From: RHKX01 sp963745755
Lineage (GTDB): Bacteria; Actinomycetota; Thermoleophilia; Solirubrobacterales; 70-9
Reading direction: 5' to 3'
Assembly: GCA_963745755.1 (NCBI GenBank)
Contig: CAVUYP010000001.1
Coordinates: forward strand, 1,302,001-1,366,000
Length of the DNA: 64,000 nucleotides
Shown here: in pieces, positions 8,878-16,842 of the stretch
Layout: each line of letters starts with the position of its first letter
Position numbering within the stretch: position 1 is the stretch's first letter
Notes under the pieces: model-generated
Told to the model about the DNA's origin: nothing
The model's database searches: none
The model's input: only the letters and a program-made list of their open reading frames with translations
Translations under genes and position numbers: made by a program

Positions 8878-9182
8878 TCCTTGCTCGAGGCGGCCTTCTC
8901 ACCCGATCCCGAGGAGGAGCCGGAGTCGCTCTTCGATCCGCCGTCCTTGGCGTCCTTCGAGTCGGACTTGGCGCCGTCGGAGCCGTTCGCCTTCGCGGCC
9001 GCGCCCTTGCGGGCGTAGTCGGTCGTGTAGAAGCCGGAGCCCTTGAAGTGGACGGCGGGCGCGTGCAGGACACGGCGGGCCGGGGCGCCACAGACGGTGC
9101 AGGAATCGAGCGCGTCCTCCGCCATCGACTGCATGGCCTCGAAGCTGTGGCCGTTGTCGCACTTGTACTCGTAGATCGGCAT
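8874..9182 (-). CDS. FmdB-type zinc-ribbon regulatory/chaperone-like protein
   Basis: A 102-residue protein. Residues 1-60 are the FmdB/CxxC zinc ribbon: MPIYEYKCDNGHSFE, then SCTVCGAPARRVLHAPAVHFKGSGFYTTDY. Four ligands (C8, H12 or a neighbour, CxxC) are visible. The C-terminal 40 residues are a low-complexity Ser/Lys/Asp/Gly tail typical of actinobacterial members. The family's exact role is poorly defined. An AGGA Shine-Dalgarno lies just before the ATG, and TATGAT (9194-9199, minus strand) could be its -10. It is convergent with the LytR gene and divergent from the secreted-protein gene. Confidence 0.9.
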   Translation of the reverse strand: MPIYEYKCDNGHSFEAMQSMAEDALDSCTVCGAPARRVLHAPAVHFKGSGFYTTDYARKGAAAKANGSDGAKSDSKDAKDGGSKSDSGSSSGSGEKAASSKD

Positions 9183-9241
9183 TTCCTGGCATCATCATAG
9201 GCCGGATGAGGGATCCGGAAGGCAGGGGAACCAGGGGACAG

Positions 9242-10900
9242 ATGCGCGCGATCGCATTCGCCGTGGCGATCGCCGCGTTCCTGATCGCCGCCCCCACCGC
9301 CAATGCGGCGTTCGGTCTGAGCGCCGTGTCGGCCAAGCCCGCGAACAATGCCGCGGGCGCGAACAGCAACTTCACGGTCAGCTTCGACGTCACCGACCCC
9401 GGTGCGCAACTGAAGAAGCTCGTCGTCCATCTACCTCCCGGCCTGATCGGCAACCCGCTGGCGACGCCGACCTGCACCGAGAAGCGCCTCAACGCCGACA
9501 ACTGCCCCGCCGCCAGCGACGTCGGCGACATCAGCAACACCGTCAACGTCCTCGGCATTCCGCTCCCGGTCACGGCGAGCGGCAACATCTACAACGTCGT
9601 CCCCCGCAAGGGCGAGCCGGCCCGGTTCGGGTTCGTCCTGACCACGGCCGGGAACGTGCTGCCGCCGATCATCCTCCAGTCGCCGGCGTCGCTGCGCCAG
9701 AGCGATTTCGGGCTCGACACCACGCTTGACGGCATCCCGAACTCCGTCAACGGCATCAGCATCGACATCACCCACGTCCAGTTCACCCTCCAGGGCAAGG
9801 TCGGGTCGAAGCCGAAGAAGGGCTTCCTTCGCAACCCGACCTCCTGCGGCAGCCACCAGGTCGGCTTCGACGCCGTCGCCCACGACGGCCAGACCGCGAC
9901 CGCCGCGACCAGCTTCAGCACCGTCAACTGCGCGGCGCTGCCGTTCGCGCCGAAGTTCAGCGCGAAGATTCGCCAGCTCACCACCGACCTCGCCAACCCG
10001 GTCGAGCTGACGACCTCGATCTCGCAGACGATCGCCGAGGCGGGGCTGGAAAAGGCCGTCGTGACCCTTCCCAAGGACATCATCGGCAACGGCCCGGCGC
10101 TGGCGATCCAGTGCCCGGCGGCCGACTTCTCGGCCGGCAACTGCGCCGCCGACACGGTCGTCGGCAACGCGACCGCCGCCTCGCCGCTGCAGTCCGAGCC
10201 GCTGACCGGCAAGGTCTACCTGGTCGCGCCGACCGGGCCCGCACAGCTTCCCGATCTCGGAGTCGACCTCAAGGGCGGCCTGGCGCTGAAGGTCAAGGGC
10301 TCGATCTCGGCGACCTCGGAACTGCAGATCTTCGTCACCTTCGACGGCCTCCCCGACATCCCGCTGAGCGACTTCAGCCTCACCTTCGCCGGCGGCGAGG
10401 GCGGCCTCAACGTCGCCGGCCGCGACCCCTGCAAGCCGCCGCCTTTCGTCTTCACCGCGAACTTCCTGAGCGCCGCCGGCGGCACCCGCGACGTCGACGT
10501 CGACGCCAACGCCACCTGCCCGGGCTCCGGCAAGGGCAAGCCGAAGGCCCGGGTCGGGATCGCGAAGCTGCACTCGGGCAAGCCGAAGCTGTCGCTGCGG
10601 CTGCGCGGCGGCAGCGCCAAGATCGCCAAGGCCGAGGTGAAGCTGCCGCGCGGGCTCAGGCTCGGCGCGAAGCGGAAGCTGAAGCGCGGCACCGACGCCG
10701 CCGGGGTCACCTTTCGCGGCAAGGGCCGGACCCTGCACCTGAAGGTGAAGGGCGGCGGCGCCGACCGGATCAAGGCCCGGCTCGCGAAAGGAGCGATCAG
10801 GGCCCGCAGCGGCGTCACGGCGAAGCGGCTGAAGCCGTTCCGGATCAAGATCGCCGCCGCCGGCGGCAAGCGCACGAAGCTCTCCGTTCGCGCCAGGTAG
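9242..10900 (+). CDS. Large secreted protein of unknown function
   Basis: A 552-residue protein with a clear Sec signal peptide (MRAIAFAVAIAAFLIAAPTANA, cleaved after ANA). The mature part shows two related beta-rich halves, recognisable by VVHLPPGLIGNPLA...TCTEKRLNADNCPAASDVG and VVTLPKDIIGNGPALAIQCPAADFSAGNCAADTVVG. Both carry a conserved cysteine pair and a following Y(L/N)V segment. The C-terminal ~130 residues are very Lys/Arg/Gly-rich. The start at 9242 has AGGGGA just upstream, while the longer frame from 9206 adds residues before the signal peptide. I recognise the style from Thermoleophilia secretomes but not a function; surface structural role is a guess. Confidence 0.8.
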   Translation: MRAIAFAVAIAAFLIAAPTANAAFGLSAVSAKPANNAAGANSNFTVSFDVTDPGAQLKKLVVHLPPGLIGNPLATPTCTEKRLNADNCPAASDVGDISNTVNVLGIPLPVTASGNIYNVVPRKGEPARFGFVLTTAGNVLPPIILQSPASLRQSDFGLDTTLDGIPNSVNGISIDITHVQFTLQGKVGSKPKKGFLRNPTSCGSHQVGFDAVAHDGQTATAATSFSTVNCAALPFAPKFSAKIRQLTTDLANPVELTTSISQTIAEAGLEKAVVTLPKDIIGNGPALAIQCPAADFSAGNCAADTVVGNATAASPLQSEPLTGKVYLVAPTGPAQLPDLGVDLKGGLALKVKGSISATSELQIFVTFDGLPDIPLSDFSLTFAGGEGGLNVAGRDPCKPPPFVFTANFLSAAGGTRDVDVDANATCPGSGKGKPKARVGIAKLHSGKPKLSLRLRGGSAKIAKAEVKLPRGLRLGAKRKLKRGTDAAGVTFRGKGRTLHLKVKGGGADRIKARLAKGAIRARSGVTAKRLKPFRIKIAAAGGKRTKLSVRAR

Positions 10901-10935
10901 GCGCAGCGAGCTCAGCAAGCTACGGTTCCGTGCCC

Positions 10936-12312
10936 ATGAGCGGCACCACCGACGGACCCAGCCTCGACGAGATCGTCGCGCTCTGCAAGCGCCGCGGCTT
11001 CATCTTCCCGTCCTCGGAGATCTACGGCGGCGTCGGCTCGACCTACGACTACGGCCATTACGGCGTCCTGCTCAAGAACAACGTCAAGGACCAGTGGTGG
11101 CGGGCGATGCTGCGCGATCGCGACGACATCGTCGCGATCGACTCGGCGATCATCCAGCACCCCCGGGTCTGGGAGGCCTCCGGTCATCTCACCGGCTTCA
11201 GCGATCCGCTCGTGCAATGCCTCGGCAAGTGCAAGCGGCGCTGGCGCGAGGACCATCTCCGCGAGGCGATCGCCGAGGAGGGCGGCGACCCGGCCGGCGA
11301 GATCCATTGCCCGCAGTGCGGCGGCGATCTCAGCGAGCCGCGCCAGTTCAACCTGATGTTCAAGACCAACGTCGGGCCGGTGGCCGAGTCGGGGACCGAG
11401 GTCTACCTGCGACCCGAGACGGCCCAGGGGATCTTCATCAACTTCAAGAACGTGCTCCAGTTCGCGCGCAAGAAGCCGCCGTTCGGGATCGCCCAGATCG
11501 GCAAGTCCTTCCGCAACGAGATCACCCCCGGCAACTTCATCTTCCGGACCCGCGAGTTCGAGCAGATGGAGATGGAGTTCTTCTGCCCGCCCGAGCAGGC
11601 CGGCGAATGGCACGAGCATTGGATGAACGAGCGGATGTCCTGGTATACCGGCCTCGGCATCAGGCCCGGCAACCTGATCCTCCGCGCCCACGGAAGCGAC
11701 GAGCTCTCGCACTACTCGAGCGCCACGTCCGACATCGAGTACCGCTTCCCGATGGGCTACTCGGAGCTCGAGGGGATCGCCAACCGCGGCGACTTCGACC
11801 TCACCCAGCACGCCCAGTTCAGCGGCGAGAAGCTCGAGTACTTCGACCAGCAGAGCGGCGAGCGGTACGTCCCCCACGTGATCGAGCCGGCCGCCGGCGT
11901 CGACCGGGCGATGCTCGCCTTCATCGTCGACGCCTACGACGTCGAGGAGGTCGAGGGCCGCTCGCGCACCGTCCTGCGGCTGCACCCGAAGCTCGCCCCG
12001 GTCAAGGTCGCGGTGATGCCGCTGGTCAACAAGGAGGGCATGCCCGAGCGGGCCCGCGAGGTCTTCGAGTCGCTCCGCCACCGGATCGGCGCCGAGTACG
12101 ACCAGGGTGGCTCGATCGGCAAGCGCTACCGTCGCCAGGACGAGATCGGCACCCCCTGGGGCGTCACCATCGACGGCGACACCGCCGCCGACGACACCGT
12201 CACCCTCCGCGACCGCGACTCGCTGACCCAGGAGCGCGTCCCGGTCGAGGGCCTCGCCGAGCTGCTCCTCGCCAAGCTCGAAGCCGACTGGACGAGCCCG
12301 AAGGCCGAATGA
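10936..12312 (+). CDS. glyS: Glycyl-tRNA synthetase (dimeric, eukaryote/archaeal type)
   Basis: A 458-residue class II synthetase of the single-chain alpha2 type, charging tRNA-Gly. Visible segments are GFIFPSSEIYGGVGSTYDYGHYG at the N-terminus, a zinc-type CLGKCKRRW...IHCPQCGG insertion, LRPETAQGIF and motif 2 with FRNEITPGNFIFRTREFEQMEMEF. Motif 3 is within PAAGVDRAMLAF, and the C-terminal anticodon-binding domain includes KVAVMPLVNKEGM. The start ATG is at 10936; a GTG six bases upstream is the alternative. TACGGT at 10921-10926 may be the -10. Confidence 0.97.
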   Translation: MSGTTDGPSLDEIVALCKRRGFIFPSSEIYGGVGSTYDYGHYGVLLKNNVKDQWWRAMLRDRDDIVAIDSAIIQHPRVWEASGHLTGFSDPLVQCLGKCKRRWREDHLREAIAEEGGDPAGEIHCPQCGGDLSEPRQFNLMFKTNVGPVAESGTEVYLRPETAQGIFINFKNVLQFARKKPPFGIAQIGKSFRNEITPGNFIFRTREFEQMEMEFFCPPEQAGEWHEHWMNERMSWYTGLGIRPGNLILRAHGSDELSHYSSATSDIEYRFPMGYSELEGIANRGDFDLTQHAQFSGEKLEYFDQQSGERYVPHVIEPAAGVDRAMLAFIVDAYDVEEVEGRSRTVLRLHPKLAPVKVAVMPLVNKEGMPERAREVFESLRHRIGAEYDQGGSIGKRYRRQDEIGTPWGVTIDGDTAADDTVTLRDRDSLTQERVPVEGLAELLLAKLEADWTSPKAE

Positions 12313-12323
12313 CCGGACCGCGG

Positions 12324-12342
12324 ACGCGCCTTTCGGGCGCGT
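12324..12342 (+). terminator. Hairpin after glyS
   Basis: ACGCGCC, a 5-nt loop and GGCGCGT form a perfect 7-bp stem 12 nt after the glyS stop, followed by a short TTC stretch. Probable intrinsic terminator; the weak T-tract is usual in this GC-rich background. Confidence 0.6.
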
Positions 12343-12405
12343 TTCGCTACGAAGGTCTGTGGCTGCGGCGTTGAGCCGTGCGCGGGGCGGCGCCACGATC
12401 GCCCC

Positions 12406-13377
12406 ATGGCCGGTGAACCCGACTTTCGTTATCAGGCAACGAACGAAAAGCGGATTCACGCCTTCGGGCGAATCGTCGGCCCGCTCGCGGCGCGGCAGCA
12501 CGGCGTCGTCGCGGCGCGGCAGCTCGTCGCAGCCGGCCTGGCCAGGTCGTCTGTCGCCGCACGGGTTCGGAGCGGCCTGCTTCATCGCGTCCATCGCGGC
12601 GTCTATGCAGTCGGGACCGACCGGCTGACGATCCACGGACGCTGGATGGCGGCCGTGCTCGCCGGCGGGCCCGGCGCCGTGCTCAGCCACCGGCCCGCCG
12701 GATCGGCTTGGAACCTCCGCGAGTGGACCGGCCGGCTCGCCGTGACCGTGCCCGGGTGGCGCCGCGACACCGCGGCGATCGAGTTCCACTGCGGCCGCCT
12801 GCCCGCCGACGAGACGACGATCCGGGAAGGAATCCCGATCACGACCGTGCCGCGGACGATCCTCGATCTGGCGACGATCCTCGATCCGCACCGGCTGGCC
12901 AGGGTGGTCGAGGAGGCGGAGTTCCAGGCGCTCTCCGATCGACTCTCCCTACCTGCCCTGATCGCCCGCCACCGCGGCGAACGGGGCACCGCACGATTGC
13001 GCGAGGTGCTCGCGGCGGCCGGCTACGGCAAGGGGGTGACGAAGCGCGAGCTCGAGGAGCGGTTCGTGCGCTTCCTCGGCGTCGCCGGTCTCCCCCACCC
13101 GGAGTTGAACGCATCGCTGGCGATCGGCGGCCGGACCGTCTCGCCGGACTGCCTCTGGCGCCGCCGCCGCCTGATCGTCGAGCTGCACAGCGCCAGGTTC
13201 CACGGTACCGCGCCGGCGATCAGCCGCGACGCGTCGCGGGACCGGATGCTGATGATGGCGGGCTGGAGCGTCGTTCACGTCACCTGGGCGCAGCTGGCGA
13301 ACCGGCCCGAGCGACGGGCCCTCGCCGCCGACCTCGAACGCCTGCTGGGGCCTAGATCTGCGCCGCGAGGACGCTGA
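12406..13377 (+). CDS. AbiEi-antitoxin-like winged helix fused to DUF559/Vsr-like nuclease-fold domain
   Basis: A 323-residue protein. Residues ~18-70 (GPLAARQHGVVAARQLVAAGLARSSV...LLHRVHRGVYAVG) match the AbiEi-type N-terminal helix-turn-helix. A central region (VLSHRPAGSAWNL, ITTVPRTILDLA) is typical of the same architecture. The C-terminus (SPDCLWRRRRLIVELHS, ISRDASRDRMLMMAGWSVVHVTW) matches the DUF559 endonuclease-like fold, with the acidic D and E positions present. Such stand-alone proteins are numerous in Solirubrobacterales; no toxin partner is adjacent. The function is unknown. No Shine-Dalgarno is seen before the ATG. Its end overlaps the convergent membrane protein gene by 26 nt. 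Confidence 0.8.
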   Translation: MAGEPDFRYQATNEKRIHAFGRIVGPLAARQHGVVAARQLVAAGLARSSVAARVRSGLLHRVHRGVYAVGTDRLTIHGRWMAAVLAGGPGAVLSHRPAGSAWNLREWTGRLAVTVPGWRRDTAAIEFHCGRLPADETTIREGIPITTVPRTILDLATILDPHRLARVVEEAEFQALSDRLSLPALIARHRGERGTARLREVLAAAGYGKGVTKRELEERFVRFLGVAGLPHPELNASLAIGGRTVSPDCLWRRRRLIVELHSARFHGTAPAISRDASRDRMLMMAGWSVVHVTWAQLANRPERRALAADLERLLGPRSAPRGR

Positions 13378-13798
13378 TCGCGAGGAAGACGCCGGCGACG
13401 GCGGTGACCAGCACGAGAATGCGACCGCCGCGGCCGCGAATCGCGAAGGCGAGCGCCAGCAGCGCGGCGACGCCGGCGAGGACGGCGCCGATCCAGCCGG
13501 CGCCGACGACGATCGGCTTGACCGAGCTGGAGAAGTCGTAGCACTCGTAGCCGCCGATCCGTTGCTGAGCGGTACCGACCTCGTCGCAGAGCAGCGTGTC
13601 GTTGACGTCGACCATCACCGCGACGGCGACGGCGCAGACGATCGCGAGGACGAAGGCACCGACGACGGCGCCGACCCGCAGACCGGCCCCGGCCTTGCCG
13701 TCGTCGCCGGCGGGTGCGGCGGGCGGCGCCGGCGGGCCGCCGGCGGGCGGCGGGGTCGCCGGCCCCCCTCCCGGGGGCGGCGTCTGCGAGGAGTCCAT
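13352..13798 (-). CDS. Hypothetical membrane protein with proline-rich cytoplasmic N-terminus
   Basis: 148 residues. Residues 1-35 are Pro/Gly/Ala-rich (MDSSQTPPPGGGPATPPPAG). Three hydrophobic helices follow (about 41-63, 95-117 and 124-147). The loop between helices 1 and 2 contains two cysteines (LLCDEVG, YECYDF) that could form an extracytoplasmic disulfide. No family is recognised. Codon use matches the surroundings and the reading frame is clean, which supports a real gene. Confidence 0.7.
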   Translation of the reverse strand: MDSSQTPPPGGGPATPPPAGGPPAPPAAPAGDDGKAGAGLRVGAVVGAFVLAIVCAVAVAVMVDVNDTLLCDEVGTAQQRIGGYECYDFSSSVKPIVVGAGWIGAVLAGVAALLALAFAIRGRGGRILVLVTAVAGVFLAISVLAAQI

Positions 13799-13857
13799 GT
13801 CGGCAACCTATTCGATGCCACCCGGCCCCGCCGGCGGGCGCGAAGAGCGGCGGCCTC

Positions 13858-13873
13858 TGTGACATCGATCACT
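13858..13873. promoter_or_regulatory. CRP/FNR-like operator upstream of the di-iron/SCP2 operon
   Basis: TGTGACATCGATCACT matches the CRP half-site pattern TGTGA-N6-TCAC. It lies about 97 nt before the ATG at 13970, a typical activator position. It is followed by a second symmetric stretch, ACTGG(N8)CCAGT (about 13876-13893). Sequence match only; no CRP-family gene is in the window. Confidence 0.5.
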
Positions 13874-13969
13874 GATACTGGCTGGCTGGCCAGTGGCAAC
13901 GATATGCTGGCCGGAGCCATCAATCGCGGCCGCGGGTACCGGGGTCGATGCCGCCCTGAGGAGGGACGA

Positions 13970-15241
13970 ATGTCAGTCGCCGAGCAGAACCTGACGAGCC
14001 GGATCACCTACACCGACCTGTACCGGCGCTGGGAGCAGAGCAACTGGTCGGCGATGGACCTCGACTTCAGCGAGGACAAGCTCGGCTGGCAGGGGCTGAG
14101 CGAGATCCAGCGCAAATCGGCGCTGTGGATCTACTCGATGTTCTTCTTCGGCGAGGACTCGGTGACCGACAACCTGTCGCCCTACATCGACGCCGCCCCG
14201 AAGGAGGAGCAGAAGTACTTCCTGGCCACGCAGCAGGTCGACGAGGCCCGGCACGCGGTCTTCTTCCATCGCTTCTTCAGCGAGGTGATCGGCGCCGGCG
14301 ACGACGTCGCCGCGACGCTCGCCTTCACCGAGCAGCATCTCGGCTGGGGCTACATGCAGGTCTTCAACCGGCTCGACCGGATGGCCGACGAGCTGCGCCG
14401 CGACCGCTCGCTGCCGAAGTTCGCCCAGGCGATCACGCTCTACCACCTGGTCGTCGAGGCGAGCATGGCCCAGCCCGGCCAGCACTTCATCGAGGACTTC
14501 TTCATCCGCGAGGGGACGATGCCGGGCTTCAGCGCCGGGATGGAGAACGTCTCCCGCGACGAGCAGCGCCACATCGGCTTCGGGGTCAAGGTGCTGAGCG
14601 AGCTGCTCGCCGAGTCCGACGAGTGCAAGGCCGCCGTCGACGAGCTGCTCGCCGAGGTGATGCCGTGGCTCTCCTCGGTCTTCATCCCGCCGAACTGGGA
14701 CCGCGAGTACACCCGCTGCTACGGCTTCGAGCTCGAGGAGATCGCCGCCTGGGGATTCAAGGCGGTCGAGATGAAGTGGAAGGCGATCGGCTACCCGATG
14801 CAGGAGATGCCGCCCGGCGTCGCCCCGATCGACTTCGACCTCGATCCGGTCGAGCGCGCCACCAACGTGATCAAGATGGCGCAGGCGGGCGTGATCGGCG
14901 AGCCCGGCCAGGATCCCGACCGCTCGCCGGAGATCCAGGAGCTGTACTTCGACTCGGTCCGCCGAACCGTCGACCCCGCGGCCGTCAACGGCCACGGACC
15001 GTTCACCGTCCAGTGGCGTTTCGCCGACGCCGAGCCCTGGCACCTCGTCGTCGACAACGGCTCGACCCGTGCCGAGGCCGGCGAGATCGCCGACGCCGAC
15101 GTGACGCTGGAGTCGAGCTGGCGCGACTTCATCGAGATCAGCAAGGGTGCGGTGGCGGCGCCGAAGGCGCTGCTGCAGCGCCGCCTCAAGGTCCGCGGCG
15201 GCCCGCGCGACCTGCTCCGCTTCGCGAAGCTGTTCGGCTAG
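13970..15241 (+). CDS. Ferritin-like di-iron (R2-type) protein fused to a C-terminal SCP2 sterol-carrier domain
   Basis: 423 residues. Residues 1-285 form a helical di-iron carboxylate domain with all six expected ligands: E62 (FFFGEDS), E92 and H95 (DEARH), E163 (LVVEAS), E198 and H201 (DEQRH). This is the ribonucleotide-reductase R2 / R2-like oxidase pattern. No radical tyrosine could be assigned with confidence. Residues ~310-423 (FTVQWRFADAEPWHLVVDNG...ADVTLESSWRDFIEISKG) look like an SCP2 lipid-binding domain. A strong GAGGAGGG precedes the ATG. The next gene, a haloalkane dehalogenase, starts 13 nt after the stop. An oxidase acting on a hydrophobic substrate held by SCP2 is inference. 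Confidence 0.85.
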   Translation: MSVAEQNLTSRITYTDLYRRWEQSNWSAMDLDFSEDKLGWQGLSEIQRKSALWIYSMFFFGEDSVTDNLSPYIDAAPKEEQKYFLATQQVDEARHAVFFHRFFSEVIGAGDDVAATLAFTEQHLGWGYMQVFNRLDRMADELRRDRSLPKFAQAITLYHLVVEASMAQPGQHFIEDFFIREGTMPGFSAGMENVSRDEQRHIGFGVKVLSELLAESDECKAAVDELLAEVMPWLSSVFIPPNWDREYTRCYGFELEEIAAWGFKAVEMKWKAIGYPMQEMPPGVAPIDFDLDPVERATNVIKMAQAGVIGEPGQDPDRSPEIQELYFDSVRRTVDPAAVNGHGPFTVQWRFADAEPWHLVVDNGSTRAEAGEIADADVTLESSWRDFIEISKGAVAAPKALLQRRLKVRGGPRDLLRFAKLFG

Positions 15242-15254
15242 CGGGCGGGCGAGG

Positions 15255-16163
15255 ATGAGCAGCGACGCGATCCGCACGCCCGACGACCGGTTCGCCGACC
15301 TTCCCGACTTCCCCTGGCAGCCCCGCTACCTCGACTGGGAGGGCCTGCGGCTCGCCCGGATCGACGAGGGCGAGGGACCGGCCGTCGTCCTCTTCCACGG
15401 CGAGCCGACCTGGTCGTTTCTGTGGCGCAAGGTGATGCCGCCGCTGCTCGACGCCGGTTATCGGTGCATCGCTCCCGACCTGCCCGGATTCGGCCGCTCC
15501 GACAAGCCGGCCGACCTCGATTGGTACTCCTATGACCGCCACGTCGAGGCGGCGACGCACGTGCTCGCGGAGGCCGGCGTCAACGACGCCACCTTCGTCG
15601 TCCACGACTGGGGCGGGCCGGTCGGGATGCGAATCGCCGCCGAGCACCCGGAGATGTGCTCCCGGCTCGTCGTCATGGACACCGGCGTCTTCAACGGCCG
15701 CCAGCGGATGACCGACGCCTGGCGGGCGTTCCGCGACTTCGTCGAGCGCACCGAGGACCTGCCGGTCGCGATGCTCGTCAAGGGCGCCTGCGCCACCAAG
15801 CCGAGCGACGCGGTCCTCGCCGCCTACGCCGCCCCCTATCCGGACCCGGCCTCGAAGGCCGGCGCGCGCGCATTCCCGCTGATGCTGCCGACGAGCCCCG
15901 ACGACCCCGGCGCCGCCGCCGGCTCGGCCGCCGCCGAGGGCATCGCCGCCCGGCGGTTGCCGTCGCTGTGCCTGTGGGCCGACTCCGACCCGATCATCCC
16001 GCTCGCCACCGGGCGGGCGCTCGCCGAACGCCTCAACCTGGCGGCGCCGGAGACGATCGAGAGCGCATCGCACTTCCTCCAGGAGGACCAGGGAGAGCTG
16101 CTCGGCGAGCGCATCGCCGCCTGGCTCGGCCCGGCCGCCCAGGACGGACTGGGCGGATCCTGA
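15255..16163 (+). CDS. Haloalkane dehalogenase-like alpha/beta hydrolase
   Basis: A 302-residue alpha/beta hydrolase of the DhlA-like subgroup. The oxyanion motif is HGEPTWS (48-54). The nucleophile elbow VVHDWGGPVG has Asp118 instead of Ser, followed by Trp119, the usual halide ligand. A C-terminal catalytic His is in IESASHFLQED. These features fit hydrolytic cleavage of carbon-halogen bonds, though epoxide- or other ester-type substrates cannot be excluded. GAGG lies immediately before the ATG. It is co-transcribed with the di-iron/SCP2 gene (13-nt gap), suggesting a shared hydrophobic substrate. Confidence 0.88.
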   Translation: MSSDAIRTPDDRFADLPDFPWQPRYLDWEGLRLARIDEGEGPAVVLFHGEPTWSFLWRKVMPPLLDAGYRCIAPDLPGFGRSDKPADLDWYSYDRHVEAATHVLAEAGVNDATFVVHDWGGPVGMRIAAEHPEMCSRLVVMDTGVFNGRQRMTDAWRAFRDFVERTEDLPVAMLVKGACATKPSDAVLAAYAAPYPDPASKAGARAFPLMLPTSPDDPGAAAGSAAAEGIAARRLPSLCLWADSDPIIPLATGRALAERLNLAAPETIESASHFLQEDQGELLGERIAAWLGPAAQDGLGGS

Positions 16164-16213
16164 CCGCTCCCGTCGGCGCCGGAGCTGCGGTCATCGCCCC
16201 GTCGCGGCCCCTC

Positions 16214-16219
16214 TAGACT
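16214..16219 (+). promoter_or_regulatory. -10 element giving a leaderless lipoprotein mRNA
   Basis: TAGACT ends 7 nt before the ATG at 16227 and there is no purine-rich Shine-Dalgarno between them, so transcription should begin at or next to the start codon. Confidence 0.5.
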
Positions 16220-16226
16220 CGCCGCC

Positions 16227-16763
16227 ATGACCACCAACCGCCGCGCCCTGACCGCGCTCTCGCTGGTTCTCCTCGCTTCGCTCGGGCTCGCCGCCTGCGG
16301 AGGCGGGGACAGCACGAGCACCTCGATCTCGACCTCGGCAGAGCCGCTGACGAAGTCGGAGCTGGCGGCGACCGCCGACCAGCTCTGCTCCGAGATGAAC
16401 CAGCGGGTCACCGACCGCGCCGAGATTCCCGACTTCGGCAAGGACGGGCTGCAGTCGGGCGAGCTCGAGGCCGCATATCCGTTCTTCACCGCCCGCGCCG
16501 AGGAGGGGCAGGCCCTGGTCGACGAGCTCGCCGGCCTCAACCCCCCGAAGTCGCTCGCCGCCGACTGGAAGTCCTTCGTCGCGATGATGCAGACGAGCGT
16601 CGTCGACTACGCCAACGACCTCGCCGACCCGGCGAAGGCCGGCAACACCCACGACTTCTTCGCGATCGGGCTCGAGGCGCAGAGCGGCCTGACCCAGCTC
16701 GACCAGTCGGCGAAAGCGCTCGGGCTCAGCGTCTGCGGCGCCAGCTCGCTGCCGTCCTCCTGA
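16227..16763 (+). CDS. Secreted lipoprotein of unknown function
   Basis: 178 residues with a lipoprotein signal peptide ending in the lipobox LAAC (SLVLLASLGLAACGGG) and a Ser/Thr-rich linker. The rest is predicted helical with two cysteines, one in ADQLCSEMNQ and one near the C-terminus (LSVCGAS), a spacing often seen in actinobacterial helical-bundle lipoproteins. No enzymatic motif is seen. It should be anchored to the outer face of the cytoplasmic membrane. It is convergent with the lysine-tail protein gene and shares the bidirectional hairpin at 16789-16812. Confidence 0.8.
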   Translation: MTTNRRALTALSLVLLASLGLAACGGGDSTSTSISTSAEPLTKSELAATADQLCSEMNQRVTDRAEIPDFGKDGLQSGELEAAYPFFTARAEEGQALVDELAGLNPPKSLAADWKSFVAMMQTSVVDYANDLADPAKAGNTHDFFAIGLEAQSGLTQLDQSAKALGLSVCGASSLPSS

Positions 16764-16788
16764 CGGCGCCGGCGGCCCGAAAACGAGA

Positions 16789-16812
16789 GCGGGCGGCCCA
16801 GAGGCCGCCCGC
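16789..16812 (-). terminator. Bidirectional hairpin between the lipoprotein and first lysine-tail gene
   Basis: GCGGGCGGCC and GGCCGCCCGC form a perfect 10-bp stem around a 4-nt loop, 31 nt past the stop at 16843. On the minus strand it is followed by TCTCGTTTTC, a usable T-tract. The stem is base-for-base the same as the one at 17821-17844. Confidence 0.8.
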
Positions 16813-16842
16813 ATCCTCGTCAGTCAGCTCCGCTGACTACTA

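Noticed and set aside
12406..13798. Toxin-antitoxin pair formed by the AbiEi-like gene and the convergent membrane protein
   Set aside because: The two genes are convergent rather than co-oriented, and the 148-residue protein looks like a three-helix membrane protein without AbiEii nucleotidyltransferase motifs.
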